This document shows, in pieces, positions 1-6,260 of a stretch of 7,058 bases of DNA (positions within the stretch are counted from its first letter, which is position 1; every line of letters begins with the position of its first letter). The position numbers and the translations under genes are program-made. Location of the stretch: positions 1 to 7,058 of the forward strand of contig JAFGJF010000232.1 in the NCBI GenBank assembly GCA_016929205.1, read 5' to 3'. The DNA is from Anaerolineae bacterium (lineage in GTDB: Bacteria; Chloroflexota; Anaerolineae; JAFGEY01). Below the pieces are notes generated by a model. The model was not told the origin of the DNA. It ran no database searches and saw nothing but the letters and a program-made list of their open reading frames with translations.

Positions 1-864
1 CCGGCTTTTTGTCTCTTGCTCGGCTGGCACGATCGCCAGGCGCAGGCCGCTCCACTCGCCGATCCCCCAGATCAGGACGATCAAAGGCGCGCCGAGCAGC
101 ATCAGCGGGATGGCCATGGCTGCGGCGTATCCCATCTGCATAGAACGCAGCAGGGCCATGTGGGCGTAAAACACCCACGTGGTCGTGCTGCCTGCCGGGC
201 CACCCGAGGTGAGCACGAACGGCAGGTCAAAAATCAGGAACGCCCCCAAAACCACGCACAGGTTAACGATCAGCCACACGGCTAACAAGGGCTTGATCGC
301 CCGCCCCAGGTCACCTTGAGCGCCGCGAAAGACCATCATGTAGAGCATCGTGCCCAGCGTCCCCCCGAGAGTGCACGACATCAGCCCATCGAGGATCAGC
401 AAGACGAGCAGCGCCCTGTCGGGATCGGACAGGGAAAACGTTCTACCCAAGGCAGTGTTGTGCGGATCGAGCACAATCCGCCACCCCTGGAACAACGAAA
501 TGGGGATGAAAAGCAGCACGATCAGGGTCAAACACACCCGGTAGAGTATGCGGCCCCGGCGGCCCAGCTTGCTGAGCGCGAAGGCGAGAACGACGGGAAC
601 GATGGCCGTGGCGAACAGCCGGATGGCGGCAAAGGCGATCGTGTGGCCTACAGAAGGAAGAAAACGCGAATCCCGGAACAACCGCGCATAGTTGTCCAGG
701 CCAACAAATTCAGCTTGCGCTGCCAGCCTGTAGGCCTGAACGCTGCGAACCACGGTGTACAGTGCGGGAACGACCTTGCCGGCCAGGCAGGTCACAAGCA
801 TCGGGGCGAGTAGGACCAGACCAACGAACAGACGCACAAGTGAAAAGCCACTTTTTGATTCCAC
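1..864 (-). CDS. ABC sugar transporter permease, MalF/UgpA type (3' end cut by window)
   Basis: Inner-membrane subunit of a carbohydrate ABC importer; it would pair with a second permease, a binding protein and an ATPase, none of them in the window. I translated 288 codons without a stop from a GTG at 862-864; the C-terminus lies beyond the left edge, but the family's usual length (about 290-310 aa) means little is missing. Hydrophobic segments fall near residues 8-35, 72-98, 107-127, 150-178, 193-213 and 244-267, matching six helices. Family hallmarks are 'FVGLDNYARLFRD' (53-65), 'FD...LTSGGPAGST' (212-227) and 'MGYAAAMA' (244-251). The start is supported by a perfect AGGAGG six bases upstream. 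Oddity: the cytoplasmic loop that should carry the EAA coupling motif is about 15-18 residues short (around residues 178-193). The family assignment is firm; the substrate is unknown. Confidence 0.85.
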   Translation of the reverse strand, partial: MESKSGFSLVRLFVGLVLLAPMLVTCLAGKVVPALYTVVRSVQAYRLAAQAEFVGLDNYARLFRDSRFLPSVGHTIAFAAIRLFATAIVPVVLAFALSKLGRRGRILYRVCLTLIVLLFIPISLFQGWRIVLDPHNTALGRTFSLSDPDRALLVLLILDGLMSCTLGGTLGTMLYMMVFRGAQGDLGRAIKPLLAVWLIVNLCVVLGAFLIFDLPFVLTSGGPAGSTTTWVFYAHMALLRSMQMGYAAAMAIPLMLLGAPLIVLIWGIGEWSGLRLAIVPAEQETKSR

Positions 865-870
865 AGACTG

Positions 871-876
871 CCTCCT
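871..876 (-). promoter_or_regulatory. Ribosome binding site of the permease gene
   Basis: On the minus strand the sequence reads AGGAGG, a perfect anti-16S match, six bases before the GTG at 862-864. It decides the start: no ATG in this frame is as well placed, and the GTG begins just before the first hydrophobic helix. Confidence 0.8.
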
Positions 877-908
877 GGATAAAGTAGATGGAAAGGTGTT
901 CTGGCCGG

Positions 909-937
909 ATTATACTCGACCGGGCCGCGTTTTTCAA
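909..937 (-). promoter_or_regulatory. Sigma-70-like promoter reading to the permease
   Basis: Minus strand: TTGAAA at 937-932, a 17-base spacer, then a perfect TATAAT at 914-909. Transcription would start near 902 and give a leader of about 38 bases before the GTG. Its -35 box lies one base from the -35 box of the opposing promoter, so polymerase binding at the two is probably mutually exclusive or coordinated. Confidence 0.75.
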
Positions 938-938
938 G

Positions 939-966
939 TTGACAGAACGGCCAAAGTGAGGATAAT
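939..966 (+). promoter_or_regulatory. Sigma-70-like promoter for the lytic transglycosylase
   Basis: Perfect TTGACA at 939-944, a 16-base spacer, then GATAAT (5 of 6) at 961-966. The expected transcription start is about 971-975, at or directly before the ATG at 976, so the mRNA may have essentially no leader. The only Shine-Dalgarno-like run, GAGG at 958-961, is 14 bases from the ATG and upstream of the predicted start site, so it would not be in the message. Confidence 0.7.
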
Positions 967-975
967 AAACACACT

Positions 976-3627
976 ATGAGACTTAGAGATTGGCTCATCC
1001 TGGCTGTGGCCCTGTTTCTCGTTTCCACGCTGATCGGTGTGGCACTCCTCGTCTATCTTGCCAACCGGCCTGCGGTCACACCTGCTGCCGGCGTCACGCC
1101 AACTGCGCCCGGCACGCTTGACGCGACGCTGGCGGCAACCATCCAGGCCGGCCAAACGCCCGATCCAAACAAGACCCCTGTGCCGGGCCGCACCGATCCG
1201 GCGGCCGCCACGCCAGGAGAGCTGCCCGCCCTGGTGACCCCTACGCAAACGTCTACGCCGCTGCCAACGTCTACGCCGTCGCCGACCGCCACGACCACGC
1301 CGACGCCAACGCCGACCTTGACGCCGTCGCCAACGCCCGAACCGGCAACACGAATGGCGAGGGCGTATCAAGCCAGGCAGAACGGCGACTATCGGCGCGC
1401 CATCGCCGAGTTCGAGATCGTGGAACAGATCGCAGAAGGTGAATCAGAACGGCTTGAAGCCGCCTACCAGATTGGCGTATGCGCCTTTTTGGATGGCAAT
1501 CACATCGCGGCGCGCGACCGGCTGTTGGCGTTCGTACAACAAAACCCCGACGACCACCGCACGCACAGCGCGCACTTTTATCTGGCCCAGGCACTCGACG
1601 GCCTCGGGCAATACGAGGACGCGATTGGCCAATACCAGGCTTACCTGGCGCACCAAGACATCCTGGCCGATCTCGTTTACACGCGCATTGGAGATAATTA
1701 CGTCCGGTTGCAGCAGCACGACGCGGCGGTCGAGGCCTACAAACACGCCTTGGATGCAGCGGTCGATTTGGGGCAGCGTTACGATCTGCGGGAAAAGATC
1801 GGCCTGGCCTATTCGGCCGCCGGCCTTTACGACGACGCCATCGGCTGGTTCTACGGCGTGATCGAACGCTCGGAGAACGTCTACCGGCTGGCGCGGCTCT
1901 GGTACCTGATTGGTGAATCACATCGCCTGGCCGGACGAGAACAAGACGCCCTGGACGCGTTTGTCCAGGCGACCAACGCCGACCCGCAGCCGCCCTACGC
2001 CTACCTGGCCCTGGTCGAACTGGTCGACGCCGGCGTCGAGGTCGACGACTATCAACGCGGGCTGATCGACTATTACGCCGGCAGTTATGCCGCTGCCGTA
2101 GCCGCATTTTACCGCTATATGGAGGCGGCAGAAGGGTACAACAGCGATGCCCACTATTATGTCGCCCAATCGTTGTTCGATGCCGGCTCTTTTGACCTGG
2201 CGATCCAGGAATGCGAACGGATGATCGACGCCTATGCGGCCACAGCGCCGCGTTGGGGTGATATGTGGTTGATCAAGGGCCAGGCACTGTACAGTTTGGA
2301 GCGCGTAGACCAGGCTGCACAGGCTTATATCGAGTTTGCCGAACGGTATCCAGAACACGTCCTGGCCCCGCAAGCGCGCTGGCAAGCAGCGTGGATGTTG
2401 GAAAGAGAAGATCGTTTTCAGGAAGCGGCCGACATCTATACCGCTCTGGCCGACGAACACGTCAACGCTGAAAAAGCGCCTGTCGCCCGTTTCCGGGCCG
2501 GCATCTGCCGCTATCGCAGCGGCGATTCGGACGCAGCCATGCTGGACTGGCGCGAACTGCTCGCCGTGTACCCGGCCTCGAGTGCGGCGCTGCAGGCACG
2601 GTACTGGCTGGGCAAAGTCTTGTGGGCGTATGGCGAGGTCGAAGAAGCGCGCGGGCTGCTGCGCAAACTGGCCGACGAGCACCCGCGCGATTTTTATGGC
2701 ATACGCGCCGCTCACATGCTGGCCAACGGCGGCCGATCCGCGCCCTGGATCGACGCGCCGGACAGCCTGCACCTGACCAGCGACGAGGAAGCAGAAGAAG
2801 TGAAGGCCGCCGGCTGGCTGCGCACCTGGGCCGGCCTGGGTGATGACACCGACCCGATGGTCATTTCGTCCAACCTGGCCGAGGACATACGCTTTCGACG
2901 GGGGATGGAAATGTGGTCGTTGGGCATGTGCAGCCAGGCGTGCACCGAGTTTGAAAGCCTGCGCAAAAACCTGTACCAGGACCCCTTGCTGCTCTACCAG
3001 TTTGCGTTCTTGACCCGCGATCTGGGCATTTATGCCTCATCGCTGCGGGCCACAATCGACCTGATTACCCTGGCTCCCGAGCCAACCGTGCTGGATATGC
3101 CCCGGCTCGTACAGCGGATGGCCTTTCCCGTTTATTTTGCGGATGTTGTACTTGGCGAAAATACCCCACAGGATGAGGACTCGCCAGGCGCAGACCCGCT
3201 CTTGATCCTGGCCCTGATCCGCCAGGAAAGCGTCTTTGAGCAGGGTGTCACATCCTGGGCCGGCGCAGTTGGGTTGACCCAGGTGATGCCCGAAACGGGC
3301 ACCTGGATCGCCGAGATGATGCCCTGGTCGGAATACGCCGACACCGATCAGCCGATCGAAAGACTGCTGCAGCGCGCCTACATCAATGTCAAATTCGGCA
3401 CCTGGTTTATCAACCGTATTCTGGAACAAACAGAGGGAAACGTGATGGCCGCGCTGGCGGGATACAATGGTGGTCCGGGGAACGGCGTATACTGGCTCGA
3501 ACAATCCGGCGGAGATCCGGATCTGTTGATCGAGATCATTAACTATGACGAACCGCAGCGGTACGTGCGTGAGATCTATCGCCACTATGATATGTACGTG
3601 AGGCTGTACGGGACAGAACAAAATTAG
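976..3627 (+). CDS. Membrane-anchored lytic transglycosylase: TPR array plus SLT domain
   Basis: Cuts the MurNAc-GlcNAc bond of peptidoglycan outside the membrane, forming 1,6-anhydro ends. The 883-aa protein begins with a basic N-terminus and one hydrophobic helix (about 8-29), probably an uncleaved anchor or signal peptide; no lipobox is seen. A Pro/Thr-rich linker (about 32-125, densest 87-123) follows. Next comes a long TPR array (about 126-590) with repeats such as 'AHFYLAQALDGLGQYEDAI', ending in a repeat of the Slt70 U-domain type with 'HPRDFYGIRAA'. The catalytic SLT domain is C-terminal: 'LIRQESVF' with general-acid Glu751, 'GLTQVMPETG' (766-775), 'AGYNGGPGN' (828-836), then a 'YVREIYRHY' stretch. 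All key motifs are present. It is longer than E. coli Slt70 (about 645 aa) because of the linker and extra repeats. The ATG fits the promoter and the membrane helix. Confidence 0.9.
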   Translation: MRLRDWLILAVALFLVSTLIGVALLVYLANRPAVTPAAGVTPTAPGTLDATLAATIQAGQTPDPNKTPVPGRTDPAAATPGELPALVTPTQTSTPLPTSTPSPTATTTPTPTPTLTPSPTPEPATRMARAYQARQNGDYRRAIAEFEIVEQIAEGESERLEAAYQIGVCAFLDGNHIAARDRLLAFVQQNPDDHRTHSAHFYLAQALDGLGQYEDAIGQYQAYLAHQDILADLVYTRIGDNYVRLQQHDAAVEAYKHALDAAVDLGQRYDLREKIGLAYSAAGLYDDAIGWFYGVIERSENVYRLARLWYLIGESHRLAGREQDALDAFVQATNADPQPPYAYLALVELVDAGVEVDDYQRGLIDYYAGSYAAAVAAFYRYMEAAEGYNSDAHYYVAQSLFDAGSFDLAIQECERMIDAYAATAPRWGDMWLIKGQALYSLERVDQAAQAYIEFAERYPEHVLAPQARWQAAWMLEREDRFQEAADIYTALADEHVNAEKAPVARFRAGICRYRSGDSDAAMLDWRELLAVYPASSAALQARYWLGKVLWAYGEVEEARGLLRKLADEHPRDFYGIRAAHMLANGGRSAPWIDAPDSLHLTSDEEAEEVKAAGWLRTWAGLGDDTDPMVISSNLAEDIRFRRGMEMWSLGMCSQACTEFESLRKNLYQDPLLLYQFAFLTRDLGIYASSLRATIDLITLAPEPTVLDMPRLVQRMAFPVYFADVVLGENTPQDEDSPGADPLLILALIRQESVFEQGVTSWAGAVGLTQVMPETGTWIAEMMPWSEYADTDQPIERLLQRAYINVKFGTWFINRILEQTEGNVMAALAGYNGGPGNGVYWLEQSGGDPDLLIEIINYDEPQRYVREIYRHYDMYVRLYGTEQN
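1243..1341 (+). repeat. Tandem Thr/Pro-coding repeat (linker minisatellite)
   Basis: Degenerate tandem array inside the transglycosylase gene. A 12-base core, acgtctacgccg, occurs at 1249-1260 and again at 1267-1278, an 18-base (six-codon) period, followed by runs built on acgccgtcgcca and acgccgacgcca. Every unit is a multiple of three and encodes Thr-Pro or Ser-Pro, so length changes keep the frame. The product is a flexible wall-spanning spacer between the membrane helix and the TPR region. Confidence 0.7.
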
Positions 3628-3630
3628 CCC

Positions 3631-3675
3631 GACCTGACAGGGTGCGAACGTCGTTCGCTTGTAACCTGTCAGGTC
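3631..3675. terminator. Nested inverted repeat between convergent genes, candidate bidirectional terminator
   Basis: An outer perfect 11-bp stem pairs GACCTGACAGG (3631-3641) with CCTGTCAGGTC (3665-3675). Inside the loop a second perfect stem pairs GCGAAC (3644-3649) with GTTCGC (3653-3658) around GTC. It almost fills the 52-bp gap between the transglycosylase stop and the mreB stop, the right place for a shared terminator. Neither strand has a good U-run: plus continues tctatcat, minus continues gggctaatttt. It could therefore be a weak or factor-assisted terminator, or a copy of a dispersed palindromic repeat. Confidence 0.6.
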
Positions 3676-3679
3676 TCTA

Positions 3680-4681
3680 TCATATCGAGGCCAGCGTGCG
3701 GCGCAAAATGTTGATGTTTTCCAGGGCCCGCCCCGCGCCCACCGCCACCCGCGAGATCGGATCCTGGGCGATATAACAGGGCACGCCGGTCTCTTGCGTC
3801 ATCAGGCGGTCAATGTTGCGCAGCAGCGCCCCGCCGCCGAGAATGGCCATCCCACGATCGATAATATCCGAAGACAATTCGGGCGGTGTTACCTCGAGCA
3901 CGGAACGGACGACGTTGACGATCGCCGCCAGCGGTTCGGAAATGGCCTCTGTAATCTCGTCCGAGGTCACCGTGATCGTCTTGGGCAAACCGGCAACCTG
4001 GTCGCGCCCCTGGACTTCCATCGACAGTTCTTCTTCCAACGGCAGCGCGCTGCCAATCCTGATTTTTATCTCTTCGGCCGTCGGCGCGCCAATGAGCAAA
4101 TTGTACTTTTTGCGAATGTAGACCATAATCGCCTCGTCGATGCGCACCCCGCCGATGCGCACCGAATCGCCGACGACGATATCGTTCATCGAGATCACCG
4201 CGGCCTCGCTGGCGCCGCCGCCGATGTCGATCACCATATTGCCGGTGGGCGTGCCGATCGGCATCCCGGCCCCATAGGCTGCAGCGAGCGGCTCGGGGAT
4301 CAGGTACGCCTCCCGGCCTCCGGCTTGAATGGCGGCCTCACGAACGGCGCGGCTCTCAACGCTGGTCACACCGACCGGGACGCTGAGCATCAGTTGAGGA
4401 CGGAACGGCGTGCGCCCGCAGACTTTGCGGATAAAATAGCGCAGCATCGCCTCCGTGACCACAAAATCGGCAATCACGCCATCGCGCATCGGGCGCATCA
4501 CCTCGATCGTATCCGGCGTGCGATCCATCATCTCCCTGGCTTCGGTGCCCACGGCGACAATTTTATTCTCATTGACCGAGATCGCTACCACCGAAGGTTC
4601 CTGGAGCACGATCTCTTTGCCCCTGACGTACACCAAAACATTGACCGTGCCCAGGTCAATGCCGATTTTTTTACCAAACAT
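3680..4681 (-). CDS. mreB: Rod shape-determining protein MreB (actin-like ATPase)
   Basis: Bacterial actin that forms membrane-associated filaments on the cytoplasmic face and guides lateral wall synthesis. The 333-aa product is close to the usual 335-347 aa. Actin-fold motifs in order: phosphate-1 '[12 protein letters not shown]' (7-18), then '[11 protein letters not shown]' (127-137), phosphate-2 '[11 protein letters not shown]' (152-162), '[13 protein letters not shown]' (265-277), adenosine motif '[11 protein letters not shown]' (281-291) and the C-terminal '[12 protein letters not shown]' (315-326). Two motif changes stand out: most MreBs read GTANTLVY and GGGTTEVAV. The N-terminus is short, like Thermotoga MreB, with no added amphipathic helix. 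A GGAG-type site nine bases upstream supports the ATG. No mreC or mreD is adjacent: the gene stands alone, convergent with the transglycosylase. Mbl or MreBH cannot be excluded by sequence alone. Confidence 0.93.
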   Translation of the reverse strand: MFGKKIGIDLGTVNVLVYVRGKEIVLQEPSVVAISVNENKIVAVGTEAREMMDRTPDTIEVMRPMRDGVIADFVVTEAMLRYFIRKVCGRTPFRPQLMLSVPVGVTSVESRAVREAAIQAGGREAYLIPEPLAAAYGAGMPIGTPTGNMVIDIGGGASEAAVISMNDIVVGDSVRIGGVRIDEAIMVYIRKKYNLLIGAPTAEEIKIRIGSALPLEEELSMEVQGRDQVAGLPKTITVTSDEITEAISEPLAAIVNVVRSVLEVTPPELSSDIIDRGMAILGGGALLRNIDRLMTQETGVPCYIAQDPISRVAVGAGRALENINILRRTLASI

Positions 4682-4690
4682 ATAGGACGA

Positions 4691-4695
4691 CTCCT
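4691..4695 (-). promoter_or_regulatory. Ribosome binding site of mreB
   Basis: Minus strand AGGAG, nine bases before the ATG at 4681-4679. The neighbouring bases read AGGA-GTCG-TCCT, so the site could fold into a very small 4-bp hairpin; this is too weak to call regulatory. Confidence 0.65.
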
Positions 4696-4755
4696 GCTAG
4701 ACGAAAACGAGTTCCCAACCCTCTTATCTTTCGTATGATCACCACCCAAAGCGGG

Positions 4756-4784
4756 ATTATAACCGGATCGAATCAAAATAGCAA
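4756..4784 (-). promoter_or_regulatory. Sigma-70-like promoter of mreB
   Basis: Minus strand: TTGCTA (4 of 6) at 4784-4779, a 17-base spacer, and a perfect TATAAT at 4761-4756. The predicted start near 4749 gives a leader of about 68 bases. The first spacer bases read TTTTGATTCG and nearly mirror the opposing promoter's TTTTGATATTCG. Confidence 0.7.
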
Positions 4785-4804
4785 GTTGTTCGCGCTGTAT
4801 ACGA

Positions 4805-4833
4805 TTGACTTTTGATATTCGAGGGTGTACAAT
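4805..4833 (+). promoter_or_regulatory. Sigma-70-like promoter of the SDR gene
   Basis: TTGACT (5 of 6) at 4805-4810, a 17-base spacer, and TACAAT (5 of 6) at 4828-4833. The start is expected near 4840, giving a leader of about 47 bases to the ATG at 4887. This position rules out the longer reading frame beginning at 4812, which would start inside the promoter. Confidence 0.7.
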
Positions 4834-4876
4834 ACTTGCAGCGCTGTCACACGGACCAAACACACCCCGAAAATAT

Positions 4877-4880
4877 GGAG
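4877..4880 (+). promoter_or_regulatory. Ribosome binding site of the SDR gene
   Basis: GGAG six bases before the ATG at 4887. It overlaps another in-frame ATG at 4875-4877, which has no Shine-Dalgarno of its own, so 4887 is preferred. Confidence 0.6.
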
Positions 4881-4886
4881 AAAACG

Positions 4887-5891
4887 ATGAACATTCTGGT
4901 GACCGGAGGAACCGGAGAGGTGGGACAGGCGGCGGTCAGGCGGCTCGTCAAGAACGGGCACCTGGTGCGCGTCATCGGGCGGCGCAGCGGCATCACGCTG
5001 CCGGGTGCCGACTATCGACCCTGTGACGTGACCGATTTCGCTGCCGTATGCGAGCAGGTCAAGGGTATGGACGCCATCGTCCACCTGGCAGCGATTCGCC
5101 ACGCGGCGCTGGCCCCCGGACAAGAGATCTGGCGCGTCAACTGCCAGGGCACGTTCAACATCTACCAGGCGGCAGCAGAGGCCGGCATCAAGCGCGTGGT
5201 CATCGCCAGTTCGATCAATGCCTTTGGCTATTATATGGGGATAAAAAATTTTTCGCTGCACTACTTTCCGGTTGACGAAGCACACCCAGGATTCACGACC
5301 GATCCGTATTCCTTTTCCAAACAGATCAACGAAGAGATCGCGGCCTATTTCTGGCGGCGAGAGGGCATATCCGGGATAGCAATACGCCTGCCGGCGGTTT
5401 ACGAGGTCGACAAGGCGAAAACACCCTTTACCAGGGATTTCATCCTCGAATTGCGACAGGCGTTGATCGATCTGTTTGCGCTGCCGCCCCGGGAACGCCA
5501 GGCTCGCGCGCAAGAGGTGATCGACGCCACCGAAAGGGCGCGGCAGGAACGGTTGTGCGAGCAGCCAATCGAACGCCAGTCCGCATTCTCCCAAGCCGCC
5601 TTGATCTTTGGCCGCAGCAATTTCTGGACCAGCCTCGACGCACGAGACTCGGCACAGGCGATCGAAAAAGGGCTGCTGGCCGACTATGAGGGCAGCCACC
5701 CGGTCTTTGTCAACGACAGCCACAACTGCACCGGCATCTCCTCAAAGGCGCTGGTCGAGACCTTTTTCCCCGGGGTGAATACGTGGAAGCGCAAGATCGA
5801 CGGAACCGGAAGCCTGGTCAGCATCGACCGCGTCCGCGAATTGATCGGCTTTGAACCACAACACTCGATCAACGAATTGTTTGAGCATTGA
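4887..5891 (+). CDS. NAD(P)-dependent epimerase/dehydratase-like protein (extended SDR)
   Basis: Probably oxidises, epimerises or dehydrates a sugar or nucleotide-sugar in the cytoplasm; the exact reaction cannot be read from the sequence. The 334-aa product has the Rossmann motif 'TGGTGEVG' (6-13), 'CDVTD' (46-50), 'HLAA' (66-69), the active-site Ser region 'ASSINAFG' (107-114) and catalytic Tyr141/Lys145 in 'YSFSK'. Strand beta-2 ends 'IGRRSG' with Arg32-Arg33 rather than an acidic residue, which points to NADP(H). Residues about 180-240 form a charged helical insertion (with 'PPRERQARAQEV') where the substrate lobe should be. The ATG at 4887 is chosen because GGAG (4877-4880) lies six bases upstream and the glycine motif then begins at residue 7, as is usual. 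It is divergent from mreB. Confidence 0.85.
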   Translation: MNILVTGGTGEVGQAAVRRLVKNGHLVRVIGRRSGITLPGADYRPCDVTDFAAVCEQVKGMDAIVHLAAIRHAALAPGQEIWRVNCQGTFNIYQAAAEAGIKRVVIASSINAFGYYMGIKNFSLHYFPVDEAHPGFTTDPYSFSKQINEEIAAYFWRREGISGIAIRLPAVYEVDKAKTPFTRDFILELRQALIDLFALPPRERQARAQEVIDATERARQERLCEQPIERQSAFSQAALIFGRSNFWTSLDARDSAQAIEKGLLADYEGSHPVFVNDSHNCTGISSKALVETFFPGVNTWKRKIDGTGSLVSIDRVRELIGFEPQHSINELFEH

Positions 5892-5909
5892 CGCCCAGCA
5901 GAACAAGGC

Positions 5910-5938
5910 TTTACCTTTTGTGAATCCTGTGTTACAAT
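5910..5938 (+). promoter_or_regulatory. Extended -10 promoter of the toxin-antitoxin pair
   Basis: TTTACC (4 of 6) at 5910-5915, a 17-base spacer, and TACAAT at 5933-5938 preceded by TGT (5930-5932), an extended -10. Transcription should begin near 5945, inside the dyad at 5935-5951, leaving a leader of about 49 bases. The promoter sits in the 102-bp gap after the SDR gene, so the pair does not depend on read-through. Confidence 0.65.
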
Positions 5939-5951
5939 ATAAGTCATATTG
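5935..5951. promoter_or_regulatory. Candidate operator dyad over the TA start site
   Basis: Perfect 6-bp inverted repeat CAATAT-N5-ATATTG overlapping the end of the -10 box and the predicted start of transcription. This is where an autorepressing antitoxin or TA complex would bind. The assignment is by position and symmetry only; the antitoxin shows no clear DNA-binding fold. Confidence 0.4.
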
Positions 5952-5964
5952 ATAGTCTACGATC

Positions 5965-5980
5965 ATCGGTCTGGATCGGT
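5965..5980 (+). repeat. Short direct repeat ATCGGT in the TA leader
   Basis: ATCGGT at 5965-5970 and 5975-5980, start to start exactly ten bases, about one helical turn, between the dyad and the ribosome-binding site. It may be a second protein-binding site or chance. Confidence 0.25.
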
Positions 5981-5993
5981 ATTGAAGGTGAAT

Positions 5994-6260
5994 ATGGAAA
6001 CGCACGAATTGGTTATTGAAATGAAATTGCTCGAACGCCGCTTGACGCTATACGAGGAAAAGTATGGCATTCTCAGTGAAGATTTTTATGAAGCGTTGGT
6101 GACGGGCAAGTTGGCTCAGTATGATGAATACGACGAGACGCGAGCAGACTTTAGCCGGTGGAAAGGGATTTATGCCACCTGGCTGCGTCGCAAGGAAGCC
6201 TATTCCGCCCAAATCAAACAGCACAACATCGCTGAAGCATTACGTTTTCAACCTACTTAG
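5994..6260 (+). CDS. Small helical protein, probable antitoxin of a TumE-type pair
   Basis: 88-aa, highly charged, apparently all-helical cytoplasmic protein. An N-terminal coiled-coil-like stretch ('[18 protein letters not shown]') is followed by '[19 protein letters not shown]' and '[13 protein letters not shown]'. The general pattern (a run of L/E/K ending in KYG, then F-Y, a G-K/E-L, then W...Y...L) matches small proteins I recall encoded directly before DUF6516/TumE toxins; this is recollection, not a search. The ATG at 5994 is preferred over an upstream TTG (5949) because AAGG at 5985-5988 lies five bases before it and the TTG would leave almost no leader. Its TAG overlaps the next gene's GTG. 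No helix-turn-helix is evident, so how it would repress transcription is unclear. Confidence 0.65.
   Translation: METHELVIEMKLLERRLTLYEEKYGILSEDFYEALVTGKLAQYDEYDETRADFSRWKGIYATWLRRKEAYSAQIKQHNIAEALRFQPT

Noticed and set aside
316..813. Plus-strand frame of 165 codons opposite the permease
   Set aside because: Gln/Arg/Asp-rich shadow; the minus strand encodes a recognisable six-helix permease with a perfect ribosome-binding site.
1271..2772. Two minus-strand frames (1271-2107 and 1918-2772) inside the transglycosylase gene
   Set aside because: Arg/Pro-rich shadows of the TPR-coding region without recognisable motifs.
3794..4738. Long plus-strand frame opposite mreB (314 codons)
   Set aside because: Antisense to a clear mreB; its His/Asp/Arg-rich composition is what the reverse of GC-rich codons gives, and it has no family motif.
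4812..4886. Longer start of the SDR protein (25 extra residues)
   Set aside because: It would begin upstream of the -10 box at 4828-4833, lacks a ribosome-binding site, and the added residues do not fit the SDR N-terminus, which should start a few residues before the glycine motif.
4773..5723. Long minus-strand frame opposite the SDR gene (316 codons)
   Set aside because: It overlaps a well-supported SDR gene on the other strand and shows no domain signature or plausible ribosome-binding site.
5904..5920. Possible terminator after the SDR gene (AAGG-CTTTA-CCTT followed by TTG)
   Set aside because: The stem is only four base pairs and overlaps the -35 region of the TA promoter, so it is not convincing.
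5949..5993. TTG start adding 15 residues to the small antitoxin
   Set aside because: It lies a few bases after the predicted transcription start and inside the dyad, with no Shine-Dalgarno; the ATG at 5994 has one.
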